From NCBI GenBank assembly GCA_963995505.1, contig OZ023196.1, positions 10,227,106 through 10,291,105 of the forward strand: a DNA stretch of 64,000 bases. Direction: 5' to 3'. This document shows, one piece after another, positions 10,540-22,177 of the stretch (position 1 is the first letter of the stretch; each line of letters opens with the position of its first letter). Both the position numbers and the translations under genes were made by a program. The notes beneath the pieces were generated by a model. That model did not search any database, was not told where the DNA came from, and worked only from the letters and a program-made list of their open reading frames with translations. The stretch comes from Hypericum androsaemum (Eukaryota; Streptophyta; Magnoliopsida; Malpighiales; Hypericaceae).

Positions 10540-12330
10540 ATGTCTAATAATAGTAACGAAGAAGCTATTCCTGGTTAGTTTGATCCAAAGTTTCACATGG
10601 AAGCTTTGATGAGTGAGATGAGGCGATTGATGAAGAACGGGTTGGAGGAGATGAATGTACGAATTGATAAGCTAGAGAACAAATTGGAGCTGTCACAAGA
10701 AGTTTCTCATGTGCGGAGTGCTAGACTAGCTCAATCAAAAGAAACTAGGCGTAGAGACAATGGAGATGTGGGAGCTGGGTTTGATGATGATGATGGTGAT
10801 TCAATCTTTGGCAGTAGGAGACATGGCGGTGAAACTAGAAATCGAGGGGATGGCAATCTGGGCAGTATTAAGATGAAGATTCCTTCGTTTCAAGGAAGAT
10901 CTGACCCAGAAGCTTATCTTGAGTGGGAGAAGAAGATGGAGTTTGTCTTTGATTGCAATAACTATTTGGAAGCAAAGAAGGTAAAGTTAGCTGTAACTGA
11001 GTTTTCTGATTATGCTCTAACTTGGTGGGACCAGCTTATTACAAGTAGGAGGCAGAATGGAGAGCACCCATTGGAGTCTTGGGAGGAGATGAAAATGGTG
11101 ATGAGAAAGCGGTTTGTACTAAGTCACTACTATCGTGAGTTGTACAAGAAGCTACAAGGTCTCAAACAGGGCAGCAAGAGTGTCGAGGATTACTATAAAG
11201 AGATGGAGATGACTATGATCCGAGCTAATATCGAAGAGGATCGAGAAGCCACAATGGCTAGGTTCTTATGTTGATTGAACCCTGAAATTCAAGACAAAGT
11301 TGAGGTGCAACATTATGTGGAATTAGAAGACATGGTGCACATGGCCAACAAGGTTGAACATCAACTCAAAAGAAGGAGTAATTCGCGTGCAACCCATAAC
11401 CTCGGTTCTTCTACATGGAAACTGAGTTATGCAAAGAACATGGAAAAGCCACAAATGTCCAAAGCGGAGCATAAAATAGAGAGTACCAACCATGCTTCTC
11501 AAAGTAAGATGGATACTTCTACTTCTAGAAATCGTGACATTAAGTGTTTCAGGTGTCAAGGAAGGGGACACGTTGCAAGTCAATGTCCAAATAAACATAT
11601 CATGGTGATGCAAGATAATGGAGAGGTCGAGACCGACAATGAAGATGAAGAAGATGATATGCCGCTGTTGGAGGATGTTTCTGAGGAGGAGTATTCAGCC
11701 CCTGGTTCATTAACATTGGTGGCAATGAGAGCATTGAGCTTGCAAACAAAAGAGGTTGATGAAGTACAGCGAGAGAATATCTTTCACACTAGGTGCTACA
11801 TCAAGAACAAGGTATGTAGTATGATTATTGATGGTGGTAGTTGTACTAATGTTGCAAGCACAACAATGGTGGAGAAGTTGGGACTGCCTATGCTAAAACA
11901 TCCTAGGCCGTACAAGTTACAATGACTGAATGATAGTGGTGAGATAAGGGTGAACAAACAAGTGTTAGTTGCATTCCGGATTGGTAAATATGAAGATGAG
12001 GTGTTGTGTGATGTAGTGCCAATACAAGCGGGACACTTGTTACTAGGGCGGCCATGGCAGTTTGATAGGCATGTGAGGCATGATGGATTCACAAACAAAT
12101 ATTCTTTTGTACTCAACGAAAGACCAGTCACTCTTGTGCCATTGACACCATAACAAGTATATGAGGATCAGGTCAGATTACAAAAGGAGAGTGATGAAAA
12201 GAAAAGGAATGAGAGTAAAAAAGAAGCCGAAAAAAATGAGGGTGAAATAGAAAAAAGAAAATCGGCCATTGAGAGAAAATTTGGGGGACAAGAAAAGAGT
12301 TTATATGCAAGAGTGAGCGAAAGTTGCACT
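10540..12330 (+). pseudogene. Ty3 gag-protease fragment
   Basis: A single frame starts at ATG 10540 and is interrupted by TAG 10576, TGA 11272, TGA 11923 and TAA 12151. It holds an N-terminal coiled-coil-like stretch, a Retrotrans_gag core (IPSFQGRSDPEAYLEWEKK, YALTWWDQL), a CX2CX4HX4C zinc knuckle (CFRCQGRGHVASQC) and a retropepsin that starts at IIDGGSCTN and closes with LLLGRPWQFDR. The usual D-S/T-G at the protease site is DGGS. The frame continues as a Lys/Glu-rich linker that also occurs, inverted, at about 7011-7193, and breaks off near 12330 before any reverse transcriptase. In a living element this would form the virus-like particle and mature it. Confidence 0.85.
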
Positions 12331-12369
12331 CACGTTATACTCACCAGGTAAATCCAACTTGTAAGCGTT
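12331..12369 (-). other. Scrap of Ty3 integrase C-terminus, inverted
   Basis: The bases here are the reverse complement of about 8273-8320 (the region encoding the NAYKLDL-like motif before DVGDEDL). The scrap is joined directly to the gag-protease linker, sharing GAAA at the join, and to the start of LINE-B on its other side. Confidence 0.75.
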
Positions 12370-12403
12370 CTCAGCCAGCTCCCCCCTCCAACACCATGGT
12401 GAC

Positions 12404-13060
12404 TTGAAGGCGACCGGTCTGGTTAAGGTACAAATGGCCAGAGGATCCAACCAATTGCCTACCGTTGACATTGCTCAATCTATATTCGACGAGTTAGACC
12501 CGACATGGAAAAATAGTGCGGTGGTTAAGCTCGTTGGGCAGTTCATCACGCTGCCCGTGATGGAACAGTGCCTTCACCACCTCTGGAAGCCGACGGGAGG
12601 GATGGAAATCTTCGACCTCTTAAATTCCTTTTACTTAGTTCGTTTCACATCCGCTGCTGACCTGGAATAGGCTTTGCTCGAGGGACCGTGGACTGTGATG
12701 GGGCACTATATCACAGTGAAGAGGTGGACCCCGAGCTTTGAAGCCGACCGGACAAAAAACACAACAACAGCAGTATGGATTCGCATCTCTGGGTTAGATT
12801 TTTGCCTCTACAATGGCCTAGTTTTAGAGGTGATTGGTGTGCCTATCCGAGCTGACAAATTGACCACCTGTGTGATGAGAGAACGATACGCCCACGTATG
12901 CATCGAATTGGACCTTAATCAGCCGGTGCTGGGTATCATCGTCATCAACAGAAAATGCCACAAGGACAAATATGAGGGACTCCACACCATCTGTCTATGA
13001 TGTGGAACCTACAGTCATCAAACTGAGGCGTGCCCCTCCATGCCAAGCCCGATGATGGAC
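12404..13060 (+). pseudogene. LINE-B ORF1: DUF4283 domain and zinc knuckle
   Basis: The frame from 12404 contains WKNSAVVKLVGQFITLPVM, LEGPWTVMGHYITVKRWTP and WIRISGLDFCLYN, the recognisable core of DUF4283, the RNA-binding ORF1 protein of plant L1 elements. A TAG at 12668 and a TGA at 12998 interrupt it. A CX2C-type knuckle (CGTYSHQTEAC) follows immediately after the second stop. A proline- and serine-rich tail continues in changing frames to about 14100. In a live element this protein coats the LINE RNA. Confidence 0.75.
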
Positions 13061-14177
13061 CCGTCGGCCTAGACCGAGGTCAACTCCTCTCTGATGACAG
13101 TAACGGCAGAGGTGATACCCCAACCTGGTACGGGGCCCTCTAACCCGGTAAGAGCGACTGTGACTCCTGACGATAACCTTGGCCCTGGATGACGGTCCCA
13201 AAGCGTCAGCGTCGTACCGATCTGGCAGCCACAGGAGGAAATACCAAAAGTGTAGGCTTCGGGAACACCTTCGATGCCTTCGCGATAGGCGACCGTGCTC
13301 CGGCCATATGAGCTCCCAGGGCGGTGCTCTGGCGATAGGCCTGATGATTTTTGGCTCCCAATTGGCCGGTGGCAAAACCGATGCTACTGTTAAAAGCTTT
13401 GCCCAAAACGAGAGTAAAAAACCCGTGACTAGGAAGCCAGGAGCGGGTCAGGACTATCTTGTAGCTGAATTCGAAAAGAGCCATTCTGATCTGCCTACAA
13501 ACCTGGGAACTCGACCCTTGTCCTCAAAATTGCCCTTCTCTGCTTTATCTTTTGAAACGAATTCTGCTCCTAAGTCTAGTCCATCCCCTTTTAGAGTAAC
13601 TGACCCATCGACATTTTCTCTCTCTGCAGGGCCCGATTCTATGAAAGTATTAATTAAAGACTCAAACAAAAAGAGAAGTAAAGGATCCAAGAATAAAAGT
13701 CGATTGGGGCCAGGGAAGGAACTGATCGGCGAAGGCCCACAAGCCCACTAGAATGAAGGCCTATCGGAAGACGAGCCCCCTCCAAAAATAAGAAAACAGA
13801 CCCGGCATGGACAGAATGGGCCGAAATCAAATGGGGCCTAACAAGCCCGATTAACTGGGCCCTAGAAATACCTGTTGGATCTGCCAAAATAGGTCTATGA
13901 GGAGCACCCCATATTTCCTAAAGAATGTGAGGCCAGTGAGCCCGATGAAGCCGAGCCCTCCTCCAAGTTTTGGGCCCCTGGGGCAGCCCCACTCAAAGAT
14001 AAGCCTGGCGACCCAGAAATGGGGAGCGGGCCTCTTATGGCCTCTGAAGGCGTGGCTTCTGAGATCATGACGAAGAAGGGCCCAGACCCCTCTGACATGC
14101 TCTTTTAATGCGATAACCCACTATTTGCCATCCTTCCTTGCTTCATCCTTTTACTCTTACCTACATTATTTACCTAT

Positions 14178-17100
14178 GTCGAGTCCTTCAGTCTTATTTT
14201 GGAACTGTTGTGGTACCGAGAGCCCCCATTTTCTACAAGTCACTAGGAACTTGATTCAGCAGTATAGGCCAAGTATTCTGGTTATCCTTGAGCCTCAAAT
14301 CTCGAGGAGCAAAGCAGATAGAGTTTGCCAGCGCCTGGGCTTCTCGAACGTCGAGCGCGTTGAGGTGTCTGGGTGTAGTGGGGGCATTTGGCTTCTTTAG
14401 GATGAACCCACTGTTCAGCTCTCCATCCAGGCTCGGGATAGTTAGTTTATTTTGGCGAGAGTCAGCAACCATCAAGGTACCTTCCTTCTCACAGCTGTGT
14501 ATGCTATTCCTAGACCCACTGAATGCCAAGGCCTGTGAGATTGTCTCATGGCCCTCAGTGCCGCCATTGATGAACCTTAGATTCTTTGAGGAGACTTCAA
14601 TGATATTCGGTCCCTTGATGAGAGGCAAGGGGGTCCAAGCGGTCTCTCTGACCTAAATTTGCACTTTGCAGAGTATATTGACACCTTAGCCCTCATTGAC
14701 GTTGGATTTTTAGGACCAAGGTTCACTTGGGTTTGTGGTCGTGAGAGCTCCACCCAGATCTCTAAGCGCCTCGATCGTGTTCTGTGTAATGGGAATTGGC
14801 ATTTAGACTGGCCTGAGGCAGTTGTCAGACACCTTCCGTGGGTGGCCTCTGACCACTCTCCAATCCTCCTTGACTTTTGGCTGAGTGAGGGAGGGAGTAG
14901 TCGGGAGAGGCCCTTCCATTTTCAGGCTGCCTGGTTGCTCCACTCTGACTTCATGCCTTTCCTTGATACCCAGTGACCGAGACCCTCCCTGGCTAGCAGT
15001 GCATTAGATTCCCTTACTCTGGCTCTTTGTCAGTGGAACTGTGAGGTTGTTTGGGCATATCCTCCAACGTAAGGATAAATACATTGCTAGACTTGGGGAT
15101 GTTCAGAGGTCACTGGCGGCTGGGGTTATACGTGGCCTTCTCCGTCTGGAGGATAAGCTGTGCCTAGAGTTGGAGGGTATCCTTGATCAGGAGGTGCTCC
15201 TTTGGATGCAAAAGTCTAGGGAATAGTAGATTATTGACGGCGATCGCAACACTCGCCTTTTTCATACCTCGACTATTGTCCGACGGCATGGAAACCGTGT
15301 GTGTGGCCTCATCTCCCCTGATGGCGAGTGGGTTTGGGATCAGGACTCCCTCTACTCCTTGGCTATGGATCATTTTTGGTTCCTGTACTCTGAGGATGAG
15401 CCACTTCGGCCGATCTTTCCTTTTCAGAATGGCTTTCCCGCCTTGGAGGATAATTTACTTTCTCACCTGTGTAGCCCGATCTCCCGTACTGAGATTCGGG
15501 ATGGCTTGTTCTAGATGGGTCCCTATAAAGCCCCAGGTGAGGATGGGTACCAGGCTATCTTCTTTTAGAAGTACTGGGAGGTTGTAGGTGACTCGGTGTG
15601 TGCTCAGGTGTAGGTGTTCTTCCACAGTGGCTACCTCCCTCCTTACCTGAACACTACCTTAATCACTCTCCTCCCTAAAGTTCCTACGCCCGAGTCGTTG
15701 ACCCAGTTTTGGCCCATTAGTCTATGTAGTATTCTTTACAAGATCATTACTAAGATTCTCGTGGGTAGGCTTAAGCCCCTCTTGGATACTATGGTCAGTC
15801 CAACGCAGTCCAACTTTATCCCAGGCCATTACATGTCTGATCATATTGTTATCCTCCGCAAGGTGGTTCATTCAATGCCCAAGAAAAGGGGTGAGATCGG
15901 TTGGATGGTTATTAAGCTTGACCTTGAGAAGGCTTACGACCATCTTAGTTGGGACTTCCTCCGGAAGACTCTTCTTCTGACTGGGTTTCCTCAGACCTTC
16001 ATTGACTAGATTATGGAGTATGTTTTGACTACCTCAATGCGAGTGCTTTGGAATGGGGGGAAGACTGATGCTTTCCTTTCGACCCGTGGGATTCGTCAGG
16101 GTGATCCTATTTCCCCTTACCTTTTTGTTCTCTGCATGGAGAGACTCTCTCATGCTATTGAGCAACTGGTACAGGCCGGTACTTGGGCCCCTGTCCCAGC
16201 TGATGTTTGTCGATGACCTGATTCTCCTATGTGAGGCCTCCTTGGCCCAAGCTGAGGTGGTACGCGACCTCTTGGAGACCTTATGTGGTTGCTTAGGGCA
16301 GAGAGTTAGTCTGTCTAAGTCTAAAGTCATGATTTCCTAGAACGTCGGCTCGGAGCTTTCTAGTCAGATCAACCATGTGATGGGTATCCCCTTGACCTCA
16401 AACTTGGGCCAGTACTTGGCCTCCCCAACTGATCTTAGAAGGGACCGTCGTCAGTCGTACCACTTTGTTCTAGAGAGGCTTTGTGGCAAGATGGCCTGCT
16501 GGAAGGCTAGATCCTTGAGTAAGGTAAGTCGTCTGACTCTCGCCTGTTCTATTCTTTCCTCCATCCCCTCCCATACTATGCAGACAGACATGTTGCCTGC
16601 TGGTCTCTGTTGGGACATGGATCGTTGTATTCGTGAGTTCATCTGGGGTTTCCACCAGGACGCCCAACGGATTTACCTTGTTGACTGGGATACTATGTGC
16701 CTTCCTAAAGAGGTTGGTGGCCTTGGGCTCCGGCCTATGTGGACAGTCAATATGGCATCCTTTTCCAAGCTACCCTGGAGGTTCCTCCAGCCTCAGGACC
16801 CCCTCTGGGTGCGTATTCTAGTTGGCAAGTATGGTAGGGGTAGCACCGACCTGGACCTGCTAAAGCCAAAGCGGCACTCTTCTACCACCTGGCAAGCCAT
16901 GGTAAAGGCCCAACCAGTTCTTGCCCACGGTCTCTGTCGAAACGTGGGTAATGGCTTTCGTATGTCCTTTTGGGATGACCCTTGGCTTTCTACCTCTCCT
17001 CTCTGGAACCACTCCTTGGCAATCTTCCTGTGGAGGAGGCCGGGAAGTAGGTTTCTGAGTATTGGTCCCCTGGGGATGGTTGGGATATTTCCCGTTTAGA

Positions 17101-18449
17101 GACCCTTCTACCTCTGCATATTATTGGCTCTCTGACTTCGACTCTTTTATAGATCTCGCCAGCGTGGACAGACTCACTGTCCTGGAGCCTCACTCTGGAT
17201 GGGCATTTCTCTATGTAGTCCATGTATAGGGCTTTGAGCAGGGATGCGATGATGCCATCTGCCGACCCAATTTGGGCTCGAATCTAGACTATATAGGCTC
17301 CTGAGAGGATCTGATTCTTCATCTGGCTGTTTTGTCATCGCAGGCTGATGACAAATGCAGAGTAGACACGGATATACTTCACAGAGGATGATACGTGTAC
17401 GAGATGTGGTACTGAGTCTAAGTCTCTGATGCATATGTTTCGTGATTGTAGGTTCTCTAAGAGGGTGTGGGCTTCTCTTCTGCCGCGTCTGCCACGTGAC
17501 TTCTCACTGAGAATGCCCCCCGTCGCTGGCTCTGGGCCAACACCTCCGACACCACCACTCCCACGGATGGCCCATCATGGGCTACTACCTTTGTGACTGC
17601 GTGCTGGTGACTTTGGCGCTGGCAGAGTAACTCTATGTTTTGGCCAGGCACCACCTCGGGGCACCCCCCATCCCTCATTACTTCTCAAGCACGGGAGTTT
17701 GCTCGTGTCCTAGTAGACCAGAATACTCCACTCCCCCCCCCCCGGTCGGGAGATCCTAGTTTTATGGTAGAGACCTATGAGAGGCTTTGTCAAGCTCAAT
17801 ACGGATGGAGCTTCGATGGACAATCCAGGTCCTGCTGGAGCTGGTGGTATCATTCGAGACTCGGGTGGCACCTGGTTATGCGGGTTTGCCAAGGGCATTG
17901 GAAGATGTACCTCTTTGGCTGTAGAGCTCTGGGCGTTGATCCTTGGGCTCGAGCTAGCTTGGGAGAGGGGGTTTAGGAGGGTCCAGGTGGAGGTGGACTC
18001 ATCGCTGGCCATTCTTTGCATTGGGCATCCAGTTGACCGTGCCCACCCTCTGGCTACGCTAATCTCGAGGGCGAGGGAGCATTTGGCGATGGACTGGGAG
18101 ATTGATCTTCAGTATACTTGGCGCGAGGGGAATCGGGTAGCGGATGCGCTCTCCAAATTTTCTCTCGAGCTTCCTTTTGAGTATGTTGCTTTTGATGCCC
18201 CAATGGTCTCTTGCATTGATGTGTATTTGGATAATTTGCAAGGTATTAACCTTCCCCGTTGTACTCGTTTGCCTAGAGATGTGGATGGCGCTGAGTCTAG
18301 GAGGATTTTCCTTCCCGAGATGTATTTTCTAGTGACGGTGCAAGGCCAAGTTATGCGACAATCCAAACGCCAAAGAGGGATTTTCCTCCCCGAGGTATTC
18401 TTTCCCTATCACGAATTTTTTCTACTGGGTTTTCTCGTGATAGGGTTTT
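14178..18449 (+). pseudogene. LINE-B ORF2: endonuclease, reverse transcriptase, zf-RVT, RNase H
   Basis: The endonuclease spans about 14178-14980, starting SSPSVLFWNCCG, with GDFNDI near 14590 and SDHSPILLDF near 14850. The reverse transcriptase follows (KAPGEDGYQ near 15530, IRQGDPISPYLF near 16095, FVDDLILL near 16205). The zf-RVT site CTRCGTESKSLMHMFRDC is at about 17395-17450. RNase H spans 17777-18170 with LNTDGASMDNPG, VELWAL, VEVDSSL and NRVADALS, so its acidic residues are intact. Stops occur at 14398, 14443, 14536, 14578, 14587, 15224, 15227, 15566 and 16007 among others. Most lie where the family has Trp or Gln. The gene is dead. LINE-C shares its domain order, but this copy is far more degraded. 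Confidence 0.85.
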
Positions 18450-18570
18450 GACGAGGCCAACGGTCGCAACCTCACAAGAGGCCGAGAGGGGGCCTTGCAC
18501 TTAGTAGGTTGTATTTGGCCACTTCGTCTATATACTTAGGGGTTTTGCCCCTCCTCTTCCACCAAAAAAG

Positions 18571-19530
18571 GTGTAAAACTTGAGCGAGCTAAAAAGGAAA
18601 CTCTTACACTTAACAAGATGAACTCGTCGAATAGAGTTGTGGGCCTGCGGTATCAACCTCGAAAGAGGAAATTTCTCGCCGAGTAATAACCATCACAATA
18701 ATGAGCTACATAGACCTTCAATTAGAATGTCGGATAGAAAGTAATATATTATTTAAGATATAATTATTTTTCTTATTTATATATAGAAGATTTACCCTCC
18801 ATTTCCCAAAAAAATCAAGAATTCCTCGAAGATTCTAAATTCTGACCGCGTTGTTAAGTAGTAAAGTATCATTTTTGACGATTACCTGTAACATTTATTC
18901 ATCCTTCAAAAATGTAACATTTATTCGTCCTTTTTTTGTAAGTAACATTTACTAGTCTTAACTTTTCGGCGGCCCAATAAGAAGCCCAGGAGTGCAAAAA
19001 CCAGAGCCGTTGGCCTTGGAAACCCTGCACTTTCCTTTTTCCTCCTCTCTTTCCCATCTATTCCAGAAGGGAAGCCTCAAAGTTTCTCTCTTTCCATTGA
19101 AGATTTCCTCCCTCGATTTTCCATCAACCACCTCGATGAGTAGCAAATTGCTCCCGTTTTCTCAAGTTTCGTTTCGTTTGGTTTTCTCCTCTTGTCGCCC
19201 CCTAGATTTGCACTTGGAGTCGGGAATTCATAATTGAGAATGGAATTAGTTGACCCGAATAAACATTCCAAATCTGAGTCTAAATCACATCCCTCTTGTC
19301 AAAGATGGAGTTGAACGACCAGCGGAACTTGAGGCAAGCCCACCTCCCAAAGACTATTCAGGTACTAAGACACAAAAACTAAGAGTTCCTTGTGTTGAAG
19401 TGCAAAAATGTTAGAGCCTTGGATCGGGTTGATTTCGAAGGGAAGTGCATGCACCGTTTGACCCGAAGTGAGGTAAGCGGATTTTGTGACTCCGAGTAAG
19501 AGGCGCATGTTCCATGTCGCTTAGATAGAC
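18571..19530. other. Flank between LINE-B and the foldback element; exon-like stretch, unidentified
   Basis: From about 18960 the sequence becomes pyrimidine-rich and then shows short open stretches. One (19137-19220) reads MSSKLLPFSQVSFRLVFSS, and 19265-19410 and 19385-19480 have exon-like composition followed by GTAAGC at about 19473. I do not recognise the protein, and the foldback element interrupts whatever was here. It could be the start of a host gene or just a relic. Confidence 0.25.
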
Positions 19531-19727
19531 CTGATCACAGTTCGAATTCGAATCGAATTAATTCGAATTCATCAAGATCTTAAACTGTATTCAATTCGTA
19601 CAAAGACAAATCGAATACGAATTATGAACCTTCGAATTCGAATCAAATTTGAATCAAATTCGAATTAAATTCGAATCATTTTTAATATTTTATTTAAAAA
19701 TTTTAGTAAAGTCAATTAAATATTTTA

Positions 19728-19972
19728 AAATTAGGGATTAGGGTTACAGTTAGTATTAGGATTTAGGGTCGGGTTTAGTGTAGTGTTAGGATTTAGGGTC
19801 GGGTTTAGTGTCATGGTTAGGGTCTAAAGTTAAGGTTAGTGATAGAGTTAGGGTTAGGGTTAAGATTAATGGTAGGGTTAGTGTTAGTGTTAGGATTTAA
19901 GATTAGGGTTAGGATTAGAGTTAAAAATTAGTGTTAGGGTTAGAGTTAAGGGTTAGGGTTAGGGTTTGAGAA
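19728..19972 (+). repeat. Degenerate telomere-like TTAGGG/TTTAGGG repeats (left arm)
   Basis: About 245 bp consist of variants of TTAGGGTTAGGG and GGATTTAGGGTCGGG. The plant telomere unit is TTTAGGG; here units are six to eight bases long and mixed. The matching right arm runs the other way. Confidence 0.8.
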
Positions 19973-20155
19973 TATAAAGTAAACCACAAAAATTATATAT
20001 AATGTTGACAATAAGTTTGATTTTGTACAACTATAATACATGGAATCAAAAAATTTATTGTTGTCCGACTTAATTCGATCTTAAATTAGTCGATATTGTA
20101 AATATATCAATACTTAAATAAAGATATTGCATATTGTTTGTTTAGTCGGAAGATA

Positions 20156-20281
20156 CATAGTTTTAAATTTCAAACAAGTATTGAGAAGACGATGTAGCAT
20201 AGTTTTAAATTTTAAACAACTATTGAGAAGACGAAGTAGCATAGTTTTAAATTTCAAACAAGTATTGAGAAGACGAAGTAG
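20156..20281 (+). repeat. Three tandem copies of a 42-bp unit
   Basis: CATAGTTTTAAATTTC starts each unit, at 20156, 20198 and 20240. Because 42 is a multiple of three, the repeat creates a small repetitive open frame (VLNFKQVLRRR-like), which I do not regard as a gene. Confidence 0.85.
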
Positions 20282-20624
20282 TTTTCATTTTTTTTTAAAA
20301 TTAACCATGTGTTAAAAAACCTCAAGATGGAAAAAAAAATTATGGACGATTATCAAGTATAAATAGAGGTCAAAACCCATTTGTATTCTTCTATGGGTTT
20401 TCTGGTTCTACGTACAAGAAACAGAATAAATAAACGAGAGAGGGAGAGAATTTGGGACGGGACGGATGGACACGGTGCGACAGGCAAGGAAACATGTCAG
20501 CTGAGCGGTGCATCAGCCGAGGCGACGCGGCAGACGAGGTTCAACAAACATTCAATTTCTAAAATATTCTCTCCAGTTTCCATTTTTCAAATCAGTCTAC
20601 CATATTACATTTTAAATTGTTTTT

Positions 20625-21000
20625 TACATAATTTGCCGGTTCAACCGACGAATCAAATTCGAATTTGTCGGTTTGACGAATTTCAGAAATCATGAACCGT
20701 ATTTAATTCGCCTGGGACAAATTCGAATTGAATTTTTGACTAATCAAATTTTTAACAAATCGAATCGAATTTCTTTCGAATCGAATCAAGAATCAGATTC
20801 TAGCAATGGTCTGGCCATTGTTAGAATCTAATTCGTGATTCGATTCGATTCGTCGAAAATTTGATTCGATTCGTCCGAAATTCGATTCGAATTTGTTAGG
20901 GGACGAATTGAATACGGTTCAAAATTTTTATAATTCGTCAAACCGGCAAATTCAATTCGAATTTAATTCGTGTCAAATTCGTCCATATTATATAAAAAAC
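20625..21000. repeat. Central palindrome of the foldback element
   Basis: The two arms meet near 20812, inside CAATGGTCTGGCCATTG. Each arm is about 180 bp and holds ATTCGATTCGATTCG-like tracts, AACCGTATT(T/C)AATTCG and CCGGTTTGACGAATT-like blocks in mirrored order. The arms are close enough to form a long hairpin. Confidence 0.75.
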
Positions 21001-21594
21001 AAAAAAATTAAATTAGTAAGGGGAGAAAACGGAGGGGGAATTGAAATTTGAAACCTCTCTCCGTCTCTCTTGACAAATCCCGTCCGTCAGCCAAGTAGTC
21101 AAGTCAGCCATGGTCTAGGGCGATGGACTGTCAAGTCTAGGCTGATACATGGTTCAATGATTTCCAATGGACAATGATACAGAGAAATATGGTTTCAAGA
21201 AAGGAAATGGTAACAATAATTAAATGCATTAAATAACACATTTTAGGATGTCAATCAATTATCTAGCTAGGCGACAAATGTTGTTAGGTGGTCGCTTCAT
21301 TAAGTGCATATTTTTTTAGAAGAAAACGTCATATAATCATTTATACAAGAAGAAACGGTATTATATCACATAATTTGTATCTAGTTATGTCATATAATCA
21401 TTCACTGTACTATGTAATTATGTCATCAAGTAAAAAATTGTCACAACTTTTTATTTAGAATTTCAAAAAAAATCTTTTAGAAGAAAAAGATAATTTCAAC
21501 ATTATATGTTCTCAATTATCTAATAAACCTATTTCATTACCCATATCAAAAAATAAAGAGGAACTAGCTAGATTAGTTACTACGGAACTCTAAT

Positions 21595-21845
21595 CTTAAC
21601 TCTAACACTAACCCTAACCTTCACCCTAACCCTAACAGAACCCTAACCTTAACCCCTAAACCCTAATGTTAACTCTAACCCTAACACACCCCCAACCTTA
21701 AACCCTAATACTAACCCTAACCTTAAACTCTAACACTAACTTTAATCCTAGTCCTGAACCGTAACACTAATCATAATCCTTAAGTCCTAATACTAAACAT
21801 AATTGTAACACTAACCCTAACCCTTAAGCCCTAACCCAAACAATA
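21595..21845 (-). repeat. Degenerate telomere-like repeats (right arm, inverted)
   Basis: CCCTAACCCTAA and AACCCTAACACTAACC variants fill about 250 bp. They are the reverse-orientation counterpart of 19728-19972. Confidence 0.8.
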
Positions 21846-22177
21846 ACTTCAATTCAAAACTTTTATATTTTTGTTTATCTAAATGGTAGTTGATAATTGC
21901 TTGAGCTGTTATTATTGCCTAGGTAAAGGTTCGAGGGAAGTTGTGTTCAATTAAGTAAGGAAACAATGTATTAAATATTTAAAATCAAAGAATTAATTCA
22001 GATTCGATTCGAATTTGAAAGTTCATAATTCGTATTCGATTCGTCCTTAGACAAATTGAATACAGTTTAAGGTTTTGATAAATTCGAATTTGAACTAATT
22101 CGATTCGAATTTGAACTAATTCGATTCGAATTCATACTAATTCAATTCGAATTTATTCGAATTCGAACCGTGGTCAA

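Larger units (their letters stand above)
12370..18570 (+). mobile_element. LINE-B: L1-like non-LTR retrotransposon with RNase H, near full length but heavily mutated
   Basis: The order is ORF1 (DUF4283 plus zinc knuckle), spacer, endonuclease, reverse transcriptase, zf-RVT and RNase H. This is the complete layout of the plant L1 group that has gained an RNase H domain. The 3' end is uncertain: a run of six A at 18563-18569 is the best candidate tail. The GC content is clearly higher than in the AT-rich flanks. No target duplication was found. The body contains well over ten in-frame stops. Confidence 0.85.
19531..22177. mobile_element. Foldback-type DNA element with nested inverted repeats
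   Basis: The outer ends are inverted copies: CTGATCACAGTTCGAATTCG on the left and TTGACCACGGTTCGAATTCG when the right end is read on the minus strand. The similarity continues for about 150 bp of GAATTCGAATC-like sequence. Inside this, telomere-like repeats lie in opposite orientation on the two sides. At the centre a second, separate palindrome is found (20625-21000). There is no transposase. I could not find a convincing target duplication. The end motif resembles those of non-autonomous plant hAT-like or foldback elements, but the superfamily is not secure. Confidence 0.65.

Noticed and set aside
19728..19972. TTAGGG-like repeats suggesting a chromosome end or an interstitial telomere.
   Set aside because: The units are irregular, and the counterpart at 21595-21845 runs in the opposite direction within one inverted-repeat element. 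They are parts of that element, not a telomere.
20127..20315. A 62-codon open frame with three repeats of VLNFKQ and LRRR.
   Set aside because: It is created by a 42-bp tandem repeat in the foldback element. There is no homology or gene context.
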